64,000 bases of DNA from Streptomyces mangrovisoli (GTDB lineage: Bacteria; Actinomycetota; Actinomycetes; Streptomycetales; Streptomycetaceae): contig NZ_LAVA02000035.1 in the NCBI RefSeq assembly GCF_000974985.2, positions 42,441 to 106,440 on the forward strand, given 5' to 3'. Position numbers and translations under genes: made by a program. The notes beneath the pieces were generated by a model. It was given only the letters and a program-made list of their open reading frames with translations. It was not told the DNA's origin and ran no database searches. Positions 15,680 through 23,463 of the stretch are shown here, one piece after another. The stretch's first letter is position 1. The number at the start of each line of letters is the position of its first letter.

Positions 15680-18037
15680 ATGACCACATCGACGCCCTCG
15701 CGCGGCCGTCGCCGCGCCCCCACCCGTATCGAGCGCGCGGCGGGCAGGGCCGCCGCCCTCCAGAAGCCCCGTGTCATCCTCGCCCTGCTGCTCCTGCTCG
15801 CGCTCACCTGCGTGATGCTGCTCGACGGCTATCTGCGGGCCGAGGTCGGCGGCGACGAACGGGTGCGCAGCGGGGCCAGTTCCAGCAAGGTCCCCGACAA
15901 GATCCTGAACGGCGGCCCGATCCTGACCTTCCGGGGCGGGCAGGCCCGCACCGTCTCCGTCCCGGACAAGACCATCGCGCTCACCTTCGACGACGGGCCC
16001 AACCCCACCTGGACCCCGCAGGTTCTCAAGATCCTCGAGGAGAACGACGTCCCGGGCACGTTCTTCCTGGTCGGCTCGATGATCTCGCGCTACCCCGACA
16101 TCGTGAAGACGATGGTCGAGGACGGCAACGAGGTCGGCGTCCACACCTTCACCCACGTCGACCTCTCCTACCAGAGCGACGCCCGGATCGACCGCGAGAT
16201 GGAGCAGACCGAGCTGGCCCTCGCGGGCGCGGCCGGTATCACCACCACGCTCTTCCGGGCGCCGTACTCCTCGGAGACGGACGCGATCGACAACTACAGC
16301 TGGCCCGTCTACCAGAAGCTCGGCGAAGAGGGCTACACCAGCGTGTTCGTCGACACCGACAGCGACGACTGGAAGCGGCCGGGCGTCTCCGACATCGTCA
16401 AGTGGGCCACGCCCAAGGGCAGCAAGGGGGCGTCGGTCCTCTTCCACGACGCGGGCGGCGAGCGCTCGCAGACCATCAAGGCGCTGCCCGAGTACATCAA
16501 GAAGATGAAGGCGAAGGGCTACACCTTCACCACCATCAGCGGCGTCATGGAGAAGCAGGGCGCCGCGTCCCGGCAGGCGGCCGGGACCGGCGCGGCGGGT
16601 TCGGCGGGCGCCTCCGGCACGCAGACCGCGGGTGCGTCTGGTGCGTCGGGCGCTTCCGGCAGCGGTGCGGCGGCGACGGCGGGCGGCCAGGGCACCGCGC
16701 CCGGCGCGTCCGGCGGCGCGGGGTCCACCGGCTCCGCCCTCCAGGCCGCCCACCACAAGGCCACCGGCACGATCCTCTACGAGGGCAAGGCGCTCCTCGC
16801 GGCGGTGGCGATCGCCGAATGGGCCGTGCCCGCGCTGTCCGTGGGCCTGATGATCGTCGGCGTCGCGGTGATCGGCCGCTTCGGCATGATGCTGATCCTC
16901 GCCCGCCGCCACTACCGGCAGCGCAACAGACGCCGGTTCACCTGGGGGCCGGCCGTCACCGAACCGGTGAGCGTGATCGTCCCGGCGTACAACGAGAAGG
17001 AGTGCATCGCCAACACCCTCAAGTCGCTGGCGCAGAGCACCCATCCGATCGAGATCATCGTCGTGGACGACGGCTCGACCGACGACACCGCCGAGATCGC
17101 CGAGTCCCTCGGCTACCCCAACGTCCGCGTCATCCGCCAGGACAACGCGGGCAAGCCCGCCGCGCTCAACAACGGCGTCCGCAACGCCCGGTACCCCATC
17201 GTCGTGATGATGGACGGCGACACGGTCTTCGAGCCGGACACCGTGCACCGGCTGGTGCAGCCGTTCGCCGACCCCGGGGTCGGCGCGGTCGCGGGCAACG
17301 CCAAGGTCGGCAACCGCGACACGATCATCGGCGCCTGGCAGCACATCGAGTACGTCATGGGCTTCAACCTCGACCGCCGCATGTACGACCTGCTGCGCTG
17401 CATGCCGACCATCCCCGGCGCCATCGGCGCGTTCCGCCGGGACGCGGTGCTGGAGGTCGGCGGGATGAGCCACGACACGCTCGCCGAGGACACCGACATC
17501 ACCATCGCGATGCACCGCGCGGGCTGGCGGGTCGTCTACGAGGAGCACGCCAAGGCCTGGACCGAGGCCCCGGGTTCGCTGGCTCAGCTGTGGTCGCAGC
17601 GCTACCGCTGGTCCTACGGCACCATGCAGGCGCTGTGGAAGCACCGCAAGTCCCTGACGGACAAGGGGCCTTCGGGGCGGTTCGGCCGGGTCGGGATGCC
17701 GCTGGTGGTGATCTTCCAGGTGGTCACGCCGGTCTTCGCCCCGCTCATCGACGTGTTCACCCTCTACTCGATGATCTTCATCGACTTCCGGGCCGCCCTG
17801 CTCGCCTGGCTCGCGGTCCTCGCGCTCCAACTCACCTGCGCCGCCTACGCGTTCCGGCTGGACCGGGAGAAGTACCGCTATCTGCTGATGATGCCGCTCC
17901 AGCAACTGGCCTACCGGCAGATGATGTACCTCGTCCTCATCCACTCCTGCGTCACCGCCCTCACCGGCGGCCGCCTGCGCTGGCAGAAGCTCAAGCGCAC
18001 GGGCGAGGTCGGCACCCCGGCGGGGGCGGGCCGGTGA
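15680..18037 (+). CDS. Bifunctional polysaccharide deacetylase / processive GT2 synthase
   Basis: This is a 785-residue fusion. An N-terminal membrane helix (about 31-49) leads to an external NodB domain with all five motifs: TFDDGP 102-107, HTFTH 155-159, RAPY 193-196, DTDSDDW, and LFHDAGG about 254-260. A Gly/Ala/Ser linker (about 293-350) and a helix pair (about 376-408) lead to a cytosolic GT2 domain with DDGS 463-466, DGD 512-514, EDTD 603-606 and QRYRW 640-644, the marks of a processive synthase, then C-terminal membrane helices. The domain order resembles MatB of S. lividans, linked to a PNAG-like aggregation glycan. It should polymerise an N-acetylhexosamine chain and partly deacetylate it on export. 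The acyltransferase gene overlaps its stop by 4 bp. Confidence 0.9.
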   Translation: MTTSTPSRGRRRAPTRIERAAGRAAALQKPRVILALLLLLALTCVMLLDGYLRAEVGGDERVRSGASSSKVPDKILNGGPILTFRGGQARTVSVPDKTIALTFDDGPNPTWTPQVLKILEENDVPGTFFLVGSMISRYPDIVKTMVEDGNEVGVHTFTHVDLSYQSDARIDREMEQTELALAGAAGITTTLFRAPYSSETDAIDNYSWPVYQKLGEEGYTSVFVDTDSDDWKRPGVSDIVKWATPKGSKGASVLFHDAGGERSQTIKALPEYIKKMKAKGYTFTTISGVMEKQGAASRQAAGTGAAGSAGASGTQTAGASGASGASGSGAAATAGGQGTAPGASGGAGSTGSALQAAHHKATGTILYEGKALLAAVAIAEWAVPALSVGLMIVGVAVIGRFGMMLILARRHYRQRNRRRFTWGPAVTEPVSVIVPAYNEKECIANTLKSLAQSTHPIEIIVVDDGSTDDTAEIAESLGYPNVRVIRQDNAGKPAALNNGVRNARYPIVVMMDGDTVFEPDTVHRLVQPFADPGVGAVAGNAKVGNRDTIIGAWQHIEYVMGFNLDRRMYDLLRCMPTIPGAIGAFRRDAVLEVGGMSHDTLAEDTDITIAMHRAGWRVVYEEHAKAWTEAPGSLAQLWSQRYRWSYGTMQALWKHRKSLTDKGPSGRFGRVGMPLVVIFQVVTPVFAPLIDVFTLYSMIFIDFRAALLAWLAVLALQLTCAAYAFRLDREKYRYLLMMPLQQLAYRQMMYLVLIHSCVTALTGGRLRWQKLKRTGEVGTPAGAGR

Positions 18038-19200
18038 GCCGGGAGCGGCAGGCGTACGGCGGTCCGCCGGCCGGCGCCGTGGAGGTCCCCCGCGCGCCGC
18101 GGCACGCGGGGGAGGCCGCCCCCGTGTCGCGGCGGCGCGGCCGGGCCTCCCGGCGCGCGGCCGCCCCGGCGGGCCGGGACCGCTACTTCGACACCCTCCG
18201 CGCGGTGGCCCTCGTGCGCGTCGTCGCCTATCACACCTTCGGGTGGGCCTGGGCGGGCATGGTCTTCCCCTCCATGGGGATCATGTTCGGGCTGGCCGGC
18301 ACCCTCATGGCCAAGTCGCTGGAGCGCCCCGCCCTGAAGGTGGTCCGCGGCCGGCTGCGGCGACTGCTGCCCCCGTTCTGGTTCTGGGGCTTCTTCGTCG
18401 TGCTGGCGATGCTGGTCCACGACTGGATGCCGGGCTGGCAGATCGTCTACTGGGTCGTGCCGCTGGGCGACCCGCCCGGCAACGCCTGGGGCGAGCAGGC
18501 CTGGGAGATCCTCTGGTACCTGCGCACCTACCTCTGGTTCGTGCTGCTCTCCCCGCTGCTGCTGCGGGTCTTCCGGCTGGCGCCCGTCCCGGTCCTGCTG
18601 CTCTCGCTCGCCCCGATCCTGGTGCTGAACTTCCTCTGGTCCGGCCCCGACAACCGCTTCGGCAGCGCCCTGTGGGACCTGTCGACGTACCTCTTCTGCT
18701 GGCTGGCCGGCTTCGCGCACCGCGACGGGGTGCTCCAGCGGCTCAAGCCGTTCGCCGTCGTCGTGCTCTCCCTCGCCGCGATCGGCTACGGCGGCTGGTA
18801 CGCCTTCTCCCACCAGGCCGACTTCGGCACCTACGACCTGGACGAGAACCCGCTCGCCCAGGCGTTCTGGTCGGCCGGGACCGTGCTGCTGCTGTTCTGG
18901 GCCAAGGCGTGGTTCCGGGTCGACTTCGCGTGGCTGACCAGGTTCCGCCGCCTCGACCGGGTGGTGGCCGTCTTCAACGCCCGCGCCGTGACGATCTACC
19001 TCTGGCACGAGATCGCGCTGGTGCTCGCCGTGCCGCTGATCGACCAGTTCTGGAACGTGCCCGCGTTCGAGAAGTACCTGCCGCTCGACAGCCAGTGGTT
19101 CATGTTCGGCATCGGCTGGATCCTGATCGGGATGTTCGTGGTGGCCTGTGGATGGGTGGAGGACGTGGCGGCGCGGAAGAAGCCGAGGCTGCTTCCGTGA
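18034..19200 (+). CDS. Membrane acyltransferase (acyltransferase-3-like)
   Basis: The GTG at 18034 overlaps the stop of the synthase gene (GTGA), so translation is coupled. The 388-residue product has a basic, disordered N-terminus (about 50 residues), then about ten hydrophobic helices. Family marks are RYFDTLRAVALVRVVAYHTFGW with the near-invariant histidine (as in OafA/NodX-type acyltransferases), the basic loop VVRGRLRRLLPPFW, and IYLWHEIALVL late in the protein. It would move an acyl group, probably acetyl or succinyl, onto a glycan at the membrane. Its natural substrate here is the polymer made by the preceding gene. Acyl donor and position are unknown. Confidence 0.82.
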   Translation: MSRERQAYGGPPAGAVEVPRAPRHAGEAAPVSRRRGRASRRAAAPAGRDRYFDTLRAVALVRVVAYHTFGWAWAGMVFPSMGIMFGLAGTLMAKSLERPALKVVRGRLRRLLPPFWFWGFFVVLAMLVHDWMPGWQIVYWVVPLGDPPGNAWGEQAWEILWYLRTYLWFVLLSPLLLRVFRLAPVPVLLLSLAPILVLNFLWSGPDNRFGSALWDLSTYLFCWLAGFAHRDGVLQRLKPFAVVVLSLAAIGYGGWYAFSHQADFGTYDLDENPLAQAFWSAGTVLLLFWAKAWFRVDFAWLTRFRRLDRVVAVFNARAVTIYLWHEIALVLAVPLIDQFWNVPAFEKYLPLDSQWFMFGIGWILIGMFVVACGWVEDVAARKKPRLLP

Positions 19201-19254
19201 CGCCGTACCCCCTCCTGACGCGGACGCCGTACCCCGTCCTGACACAATGGGCGG

Positions 19255-19950
19255 GTGACCCGCGCATCCCTGGACAAGCAGCCGCACGAAGTCGCTTCGA
19301 TGTTCGACAACGTGGCGGAACGGTACGACCTCACCAACGACGTGCTGTCCCTGGGGCAGGACCGGCGCTGGCGCAAGGAGGTCGCGAAGGCGGTCGACGC
19401 GCGCCCGGCGCAGAAGGTCCTGGACCTCGCGGCGGGCACGGCCACCTCGTCGCTGCCCTTCGCGCAGACCGGCGCCTACGTCGTCCCCTGCGACTTCTCG
19501 CTGGGGATGCTCCAGGTCGGCAAGAAGCGCAACGCGTGGCTGCCGTTCACCGCGGGCGACGCGACCAGGCTGCCGTTCAAGGACGACACCTTCGACGCGG
19601 TGACCATCTCCTTCGGCCTGCGCAACGTGCAGGACACGGACGCCGCGCTGCGCGAGATGTACCGGGTGACCCGGCCCGGCGGGCGCGTGGTGATCTGCGA
19701 GTTCTCCCACCCCACGTGGGCCCCGTTCCGCACCGTCTACACCGAGTACCTGATGCGCGCGCTGCCGCCGGTGGCCCGCGCGGTCTCCTCCAACCCCGAC
19801 GCCTACGTCTATCTCGCCGAGTCCATCCGCGCCTGGCCCGACCAGCCCGCGCTGGCCGAGCGGCTGCGCAAGGCGGGCTGGTCCCGGACCGCGTGGCGCA
19901 ACCTCTCCGGGGGGATCGTGGCGCTGCACCGGGGCTTCAAGGACAGCTGA
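19255..19950 (+). CDS. menG: Demethylmenaquinone methyltransferase
   Basis: MenG/UbiE (231 residues) methylates demethylmenaquinone with SAM, the final ring step of menaquinone synthesis, at the cytoplasmic face of the membrane. UbiE signatures are visible: YDLTNDVLSLGQDRRWRKEV (about 24-43), motif I VLDLAAGTATSSLPF, and the second signature LREMYRVTRPGGRVVICEFS. The GTG start at 19255 lies 54 bases after the acyltransferase stop. It is shorter than E. coli UbiE but normal for actinobacterial MenG. mqnA and mqnC upstream and the polyprenyl synthase downstream belong to the same pathway. Confidence 0.95.
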   Translation: MTRASLDKQPHEVASMFDNVAERYDLTNDVLSLGQDRRWRKEVAKAVDARPAQKVLDLAAGTATSSLPFAQTGAYVVPCDFSLGMLQVGKKRNAWLPFTAGDATRLPFKDDTFDAVTISFGLRNVQDTDAALREMYRVTRPGGRVVICEFSHPTWAPFRTVYTEYLMRALPPVARAVSSNPDAYVYLAESIRAWPDQPALAERLRKAGWSRTAWRNLSGGIVALHRGFKDS

Positions 19951-19966
19951 GCGGGGCGCCCGGCCC

Positions 19967-20030
19967 GCGCGGGCTGAGGGTTCGCGCGGGCTGAGGGTTC
20001 GCGCGGGCTGAGGGTTCGCGCGGGCTGAGG
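19967..20030. repeat. 17-bp tandem repeat, 3.8 copies
   Basis: The unit GCGCGGGCTGAGGGTTC is repeated essentially without change just after menG. It looks like recent slippage and could vary between strains. Confidence 0.9.
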
Positions 20031-20098
20031 GGCCGGGCTGTCTCGCGGGGCTTCCGGCAGCGGTCGATCGGCGGCCGGTCCGTGGCCGGTCGGCGACC

Positions 20099-20142
20099 GA
20101 TCAGTGGTAGATCAGTGGTCGATCAGCGCTTGATCAGCGGTT
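20099..20142. repeat. 11-bp tandem repeat running into the PASTA gene stop codon
   Basis: There are four units of the form GATCAGYGSTN. The last unit contains the stop codon (20134-20136) of the minus-strand PASTA gene, so unit copy-number changes could alter the C-terminus or the 3' end of that gene. Confidence 0.8.
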
Positions 20143-20469
20143 GAGCATCTCGAACGTGTCGCCCGGCTCGTCCAGTTCGCGCTGGAGACCGCCCCGGGGC
20201 GGGCGGGGGACGCGCGGCTCGCGGATGCCGCCTCCGCCGTCGCCCTCGCCGAAGGTGAACCACACGTAGACCATCGAGTCGCGCGGCACCTCGGCGCCGG
20301 GCTGCGGGAACTGCCGGACGACGTAGTCGACGACGGCGAGATGGAAGTCGGGCCGGTCCGGCGCGTTGAGGAACAGGCCCTGGGCCTGCGCCGTCTCGCG
20401 TGCGTCGACGGCCATCAGACCGACCAGCCTGGGCACCCGCACTTCAGGTGTTTTCTGCGTTATGCGCAT
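20134..20469 (-). CDS. Small single-PASTA-domain protein
   Basis: This 111-residue protein is one PASTA-like domain (about 8-75; VPRLVGLMAVDARETAQAQGL, then VVRQFPQPGAEVPRDSMVYVW) plus a charged tail of about 35 residues. PASTA domains bind muropeptides or beta-lactams in kinases and PBPs, but here there is no kinase domain, signal peptide or membrane helix, so the protein appears cytosolic. ATG 20469 is preferred because a GGGGGTGA site lies just upstream; GTG 20478 is in frame. Known Streptomyces genomes carry a similar gene by menG. The role is unknown. Confidence 0.75.
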   Translation of the reverse strand: MRITQKTPEVRVPRLVGLMAVDARETAQAQGLFLNAPDRPDFHLAVVDYVVRQFPQPGAEVPRDSMVYVWFTFGEGDGGGGIREPRVPRPPRGGLQRELDEPGDTFEMLNR

Positions 20470-20539
20470 GGATGTCACCCCCAGCGGTACTCGCAGGGTA
20501 ACCGGCCAGGGGTGTCATCCGGAAGCGTCAAGTGGCTTA

Positions 20540-20568
20540 CTGTGACAATCAGTTACTCTGCGTCACAG
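20540..20568. promoter_or_regulatory. Dyad CTGTGAC / GTCACAG with 15-bp spacer
   Basis: Seven-base arms at 20540-20546 and 20562-20568, the right arm overlapping the GNAT stop codon. It lies 71 bp upstream of the PASTA gene start, a plausible operator or weak hairpin. The arms resemble half-sites of CRP-type regulators but the spacing is wrong for one. Confidence 0.35.
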
Positions 20569-21069
20569 ATCAAGGCGGTAGCAGTGTCCCGTCCGCTGCG
20601 ACACCGGGGTCACGAAGGTCTCGGCGAGCCGCATCCCCAGCCGCCGGGTGACCGCGATCGACCGTTCGTTGCGCGCGTCGACCATCGCCACCACGCGCGG
20701 CACGCCCCGCGCGCGCAGCCGCTCCAGCGTCTCCTCGGCCGCCGCGGTCACATACCCCTTGCCCCAGGACGGGCGGGCGAGCCGCCAGCCGATCTCCGTC
20801 TCGCCGGCCGGGCCCCAGTCCCACGGCCACGGCTGGGCGCCGGTGAAGCCGAGGACGCCGTCCTGCTCGTCGACCATGGTCCACAGACAGAAGCCGTGTT
20901 CGGCGTCGTGCCGCCGCTGGCGGGCGGTGAGTTCCTCGTAGACCGACAACTCCGCGGCGGAGCCGCCGTGGAACTCCATCACCTCGGGGTCGGCGAAGGC
21001 CCGGTGCCAGGCGAACGCGTCCTCATGAGTGGGTACCCGCAGGCGCACGACAGGGAGAGCTCGGTTCAC
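20563..21069 (-). CDS. GNAT-family N-acetyltransferase (RimJ/RimL-like)
   Basis: This 168-residue protein is a single GNAT domain that transfers acetyl from acetyl-CoA to an amine. It follows the RimJ/L pattern: VRLRVPTHEDAFAWHRAF near the N-terminus, ETEIGWRLARPSWGKGYVTAA (about 90-110) as the acetyl-CoA motif A region, then DARNERSIAVTRRLGM. Acceptor unknown; ribosomal protein N-termini or small amines are both possible. The gene is 98 bp from menJ-like gene on the opposite strand, sharing a divergent promoter region, and upstream of the PASTA gene in the same direction. Confidence 0.85.
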   Translation of the reverse strand: MNRALPVVRLRVPTHEDAFAWHRAFADPEVMEFHGGSAAELSVYEELTARQRRHDAEHGFCLWTMVDEQDGVLGFTGAQPWPWDWGPAGETEIGWRLARPSWGKGYVTAAAEETLERLRARGVPRVVAMVDARNERSIAVTRRLGMRLAETFVTPVSQRTGHCYRLDL

Positions 21070-21167
21070 GGGGGCAGCCCTTCAGCCGGGTGATCACGTC
21101 TGCTGCATAGACTGCCCATGTCCGGTGCCGGTCGGCACGCAGATTTGCAACTTGGGGAGATCCCGCC

Positions 21168-22460
21168 GTGACCGTCGTGACTGAGCCCCTCTCCGAGAAC
21201 ACCGCCGATGTGATCGTCGTCGGCGCGGGGCCGGCCGGCTCCACCACCGCGTACCACCTCGCCCGCGCCGGACTCGACGTACTCCTGCTGGAGAAGACCG
21301 AGTTCCCGCGCGAGAAGGTCTGCGGCGACGGTCTCACCCCGCGCGCGGTCAAGCAGCTCGTGGCGATGGGCATCGACATCTCGGAAGAGGCGGGCTGGCT
21401 GCGCAACAAGGGCCTGCGCATCATCGGCGGCGGCGTCCGGCTGGAGCTGGACTGGCCCGATCTCGCGTCCTTCCCGGACTACGGCCTCGTCCGCAAGCGG
21501 GACGACTTCGACGAGCAGCTGGCCCGCCAGGCCCAGAAGGCGGGCGCGCGCCTCTTCGAGCGCTGCAACGTCAGCGGCCCGATCGTCGACGAGCGGACCG
21601 GGCGCATCACCGGCGTGACCGCCAAGCTCGGCGAGGAGAAGCGCGAGGTCACCTTCCGCGCGCCGCTCGTCGTCGCCGCCGACGGCAACTCCACGCGGCT
21701 CTCCCTCGCGATGGGCCTGCACCGGCGCGAGGACCGCCCGATGGGCGTGGCCGTCCGCACGTACTTCAACTCCCCGCGCCACGAGGACGACTACCTGGAG
21801 TCCTGGCTGGAGCTGTGGGACCGCCGGGGCGCCCAGGACCGCCTGCTGCCCGGCTACGGCTGGATCTTCGGCATGGGCGACGGCACCTCCAACGTCGGCC
21901 TCGGCGTCCTCAACACCTCCGCCTCCTTCAAGGAGCTGGACTGGCGCGAGATCCTCAAGGCGTGGTGCGCGTCCATGCCGGAGGACTGGGGCTACACCCC
22001 GGACAACATGACCGGCCCGATCCGCGGCGCCGCCCTGCCGATGGCCTTCAACCGCCAGCCGCACTACACCAAGGGCCTGCTGCTCGTCGGCGACGCGGGC
22101 GGCCTGGTGAACCCGTTCAACGGCGAGGGCATCGCCTACGCCATGGAGTCCGGCCAGCTCGCCGCCGACGTCATCGTCCAGGCCCACGCCCGCCCGACCC
22201 CGGGCGGCCGCGAACTCGCCCTCCAGGGCTACCCGCGCGTCCTCAAGGACACCTACGGCGGCTACTACACGCTGGGCCGCGGCTTCGTGAAGCTCATCGG
22301 CAACCCGAAGGTCATGAAGATCGCCGCCCAGCGCGGTCTGACCCACCCGATGCTGATGAAGTTCACCCTGAAGCTCCTCGCCAACCTCACCGACCCCACG
22401 GGCGGCGACGCGATGGACCGCATCATCAACGGCCTGAGCAAGGTCGCCCCGAAGGCCTGA
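21168..22460 (+). CDS. Geranylgeranyl reductase family flavoprotein (MenJ-like)
   Basis: This 430-residue FAD enzyme has a GAGPAG dinucleotide fold at 19-24, the family motif CGDGLTPRAV, VAADGNSTRL, and the second FAD block LLVGDAGGLVNPFNGEGI. The family reduces isoprenoid double bonds. In an actinobacterium next to menG the closest known role is that of MenJ (Rv0561c), which saturates isoprene units of the menaquinone tail; Streptomyces make partly hydrogenated MK-9. GTG 21168 has GGGGAGA at 21154-21160. An archaeal-type lipid or carotenoid role is less likely here because no such genes are nearby. Confidence 0.85.
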   Translation: MTVVTEPLSENTADVIVVGAGPAGSTTAYHLARAGLDVLLLEKTEFPREKVCGDGLTPRAVKQLVAMGIDISEEAGWLRNKGLRIIGGGVRLELDWPDLASFPDYGLVRKRDDFDEQLARQAQKAGARLFERCNVSGPIVDERTGRITGVTAKLGEEKREVTFRAPLVVAADGNSTRLSLAMGLHRREDRPMGVAVRTYFNSPRHEDDYLESWLELWDRRGAQDRLLPGYGWIFGMGDGTSNVGLGVLNTSASFKELDWREILKAWCASMPEDWGYTPDNMTGPIRGAALPMAFNRQPHYTKGLLLVGDAGGLVNPFNGEGIAYAMESGQLAADVIVQAHARPTPGGRELALQGYPRVLKDTYGGYYTLGRGFVKLIGNPKVMKIAAQRGLTHPMLMKFTLKLLANLTDPTGGDAMDRIINGLSKVAPKA

Positions 22461-22486
22461 CGGCCGCCCCCGGGGAGCCGGGACCC

Positions 22487-22519
22487 GGGGCTGCTCCGGA
22501 ACGGCGCCGGAACAGCCCC
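22487..22519. terminator. Bidirectional terminator between the MenJ-like gene and def
   Basis: A 13-bp stem with one mismatch (GGGGCTGCTCCGG against CCGGAACAGCCCC) and a 7-nt loop between converging genes. Confidence 0.7.
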
Positions 22520-22537
22520 AGGGCGGCCCTGGGCCTC

Positions 22538-23191
22538 CTAGGCGTCCAGGGTGTCCTGGGCGTCCAGAGCGTCCAGGGTGTCCGCCGTCGTCGCCCGCCG
22601 GGCGAAGACCTCCTCCCGGCGCGACGCCATCTGCCGCAGCGCCTCCTTGCGGTCGCGCCTGGAGAGGCGGTCCAGATACACGTGCCCGTTCACGTGGTCG
22701 GTCTCGTGGGCGAGGCAGCGCGCGAAGTACCCGGTGCCCTCGATCACGAGCGGGGCGCCGTCCCTGTCCTGCCCGCGCACCACCGCGCGGTCCGGACGCG
22801 GTACGTCCATGACCGCGCCCGGCACCGACAGGCAGCCCTCGCCCTCGTCGAGCAGCCGGCGGCCCCGCGCGGGCAGCGGGTCCAGCACCGGGTTGACGAT
22901 GTGTCCGACATGTCGGACACCGGAGTCATCGGGGCAGTCGTACACGAACAACCGCAGATCGACCCCGACTTGGTTCGCCGCGAGGCCGGCTCCCTCGGCG
23001 ACGTACATCGTGCGGAACAGGTCGTCGACGAGCGCCGCGAGGTCGGGGCCGAACTCGGTCACGTCCCGGCACGGCTTGTGCAGCACCTCTTCGCCGACCT
23101 CGGTGATGCGGCGCAGCGCACCGCGCCGGGCCTCGGGCACCGGTCGGGGGCAGGAGTCGACGGGGCGACCCTGAAGGAACACGCTCGGCAT
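22538..23191 (-). CDS. def: Peptide deformylase
   Basis: This 217-residue metalloenzyme removes the formyl group from nascent N-terminal Met. All three motifs are present: GAGLAANQVG (67-76), EGCLS (118-122) and HETDH (162-166), so Cys120, His162 and His166 can bind the metal. ATG 23191 is chosen for the GGGAGA site seven bases upstream; the longer frame to 23305 is not supported. The last dozen residues (TLDALDAQDTLDA) are an acidic repeat encoded by a GTCC-containing DNA repeat, beyond the conserved fold. Streptomyces usually have several deformylases; this looks like an accessory copy. Confidence 0.93.
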   Translation of the reverse strand: MPSVFLQGRPVDSCPRPVPEARRGALRRITEVGEEVLHKPCRDVTEFGPDLAALVDDLFRTMYVAEGAGLAANQVGVDLRLFVYDCPDDSGVRHVGHIVNPVLDPLPARGRRLLDEGEGCLSVPGAVMDVPRPDRAVVRGQDRDGAPLVIEGTGYFARCLAHETDHVNGHVYLDRLSRRDRKEALRQMASRREEVFARRATTADTLDALDAQDTLDA

Positions 23192-23463
23192 GACGTTGTC
23201 TCCCTGTGCCTTGGGGCGCGTGGCCGGTCGCGGCGCACGGCCCGTCTCGTGGCCCGTCTCGTGACAGGGCCGGGCCGACGGTCTCGTACGGCCCGGCCCG
23301 AGCATGCCAGGGAAACGCGGGCGCGCCAGGGAAACATGAGCACGCCGGGGAGAGCGGGTGCGCCGGGGAGAGCGGGCGCGCCAGGGAAGGCGGGCACGAC
23401 AGGGAAACGCGAAGGGCCGCTGCCCCCGAGCGGCTGCGGCCCTTCAGCGGGTGTGGAGGGTGC

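Noticed and set aside
15605..17944. Minus-strand open frame (779 codons) opposite the deacetylase/GT2 gene
   Set aside because: Shadow frame; no signal or domain, whereas the plus strand shows ten catalytic motifs.
19967..20142. Tandem repeats after menG as a possible CRISPR array
   Set aside because: The units are 17 and 11 bp and directly joined without unique spacers, and no cas gene is present.
20540..20568. CRP-family operator
   Set aside because: The arms look right (TGTGAC/GTCACA) but the 15-bp spacer is far longer than the 6 bp of CRP sites; kept only as an unassigned dyad.
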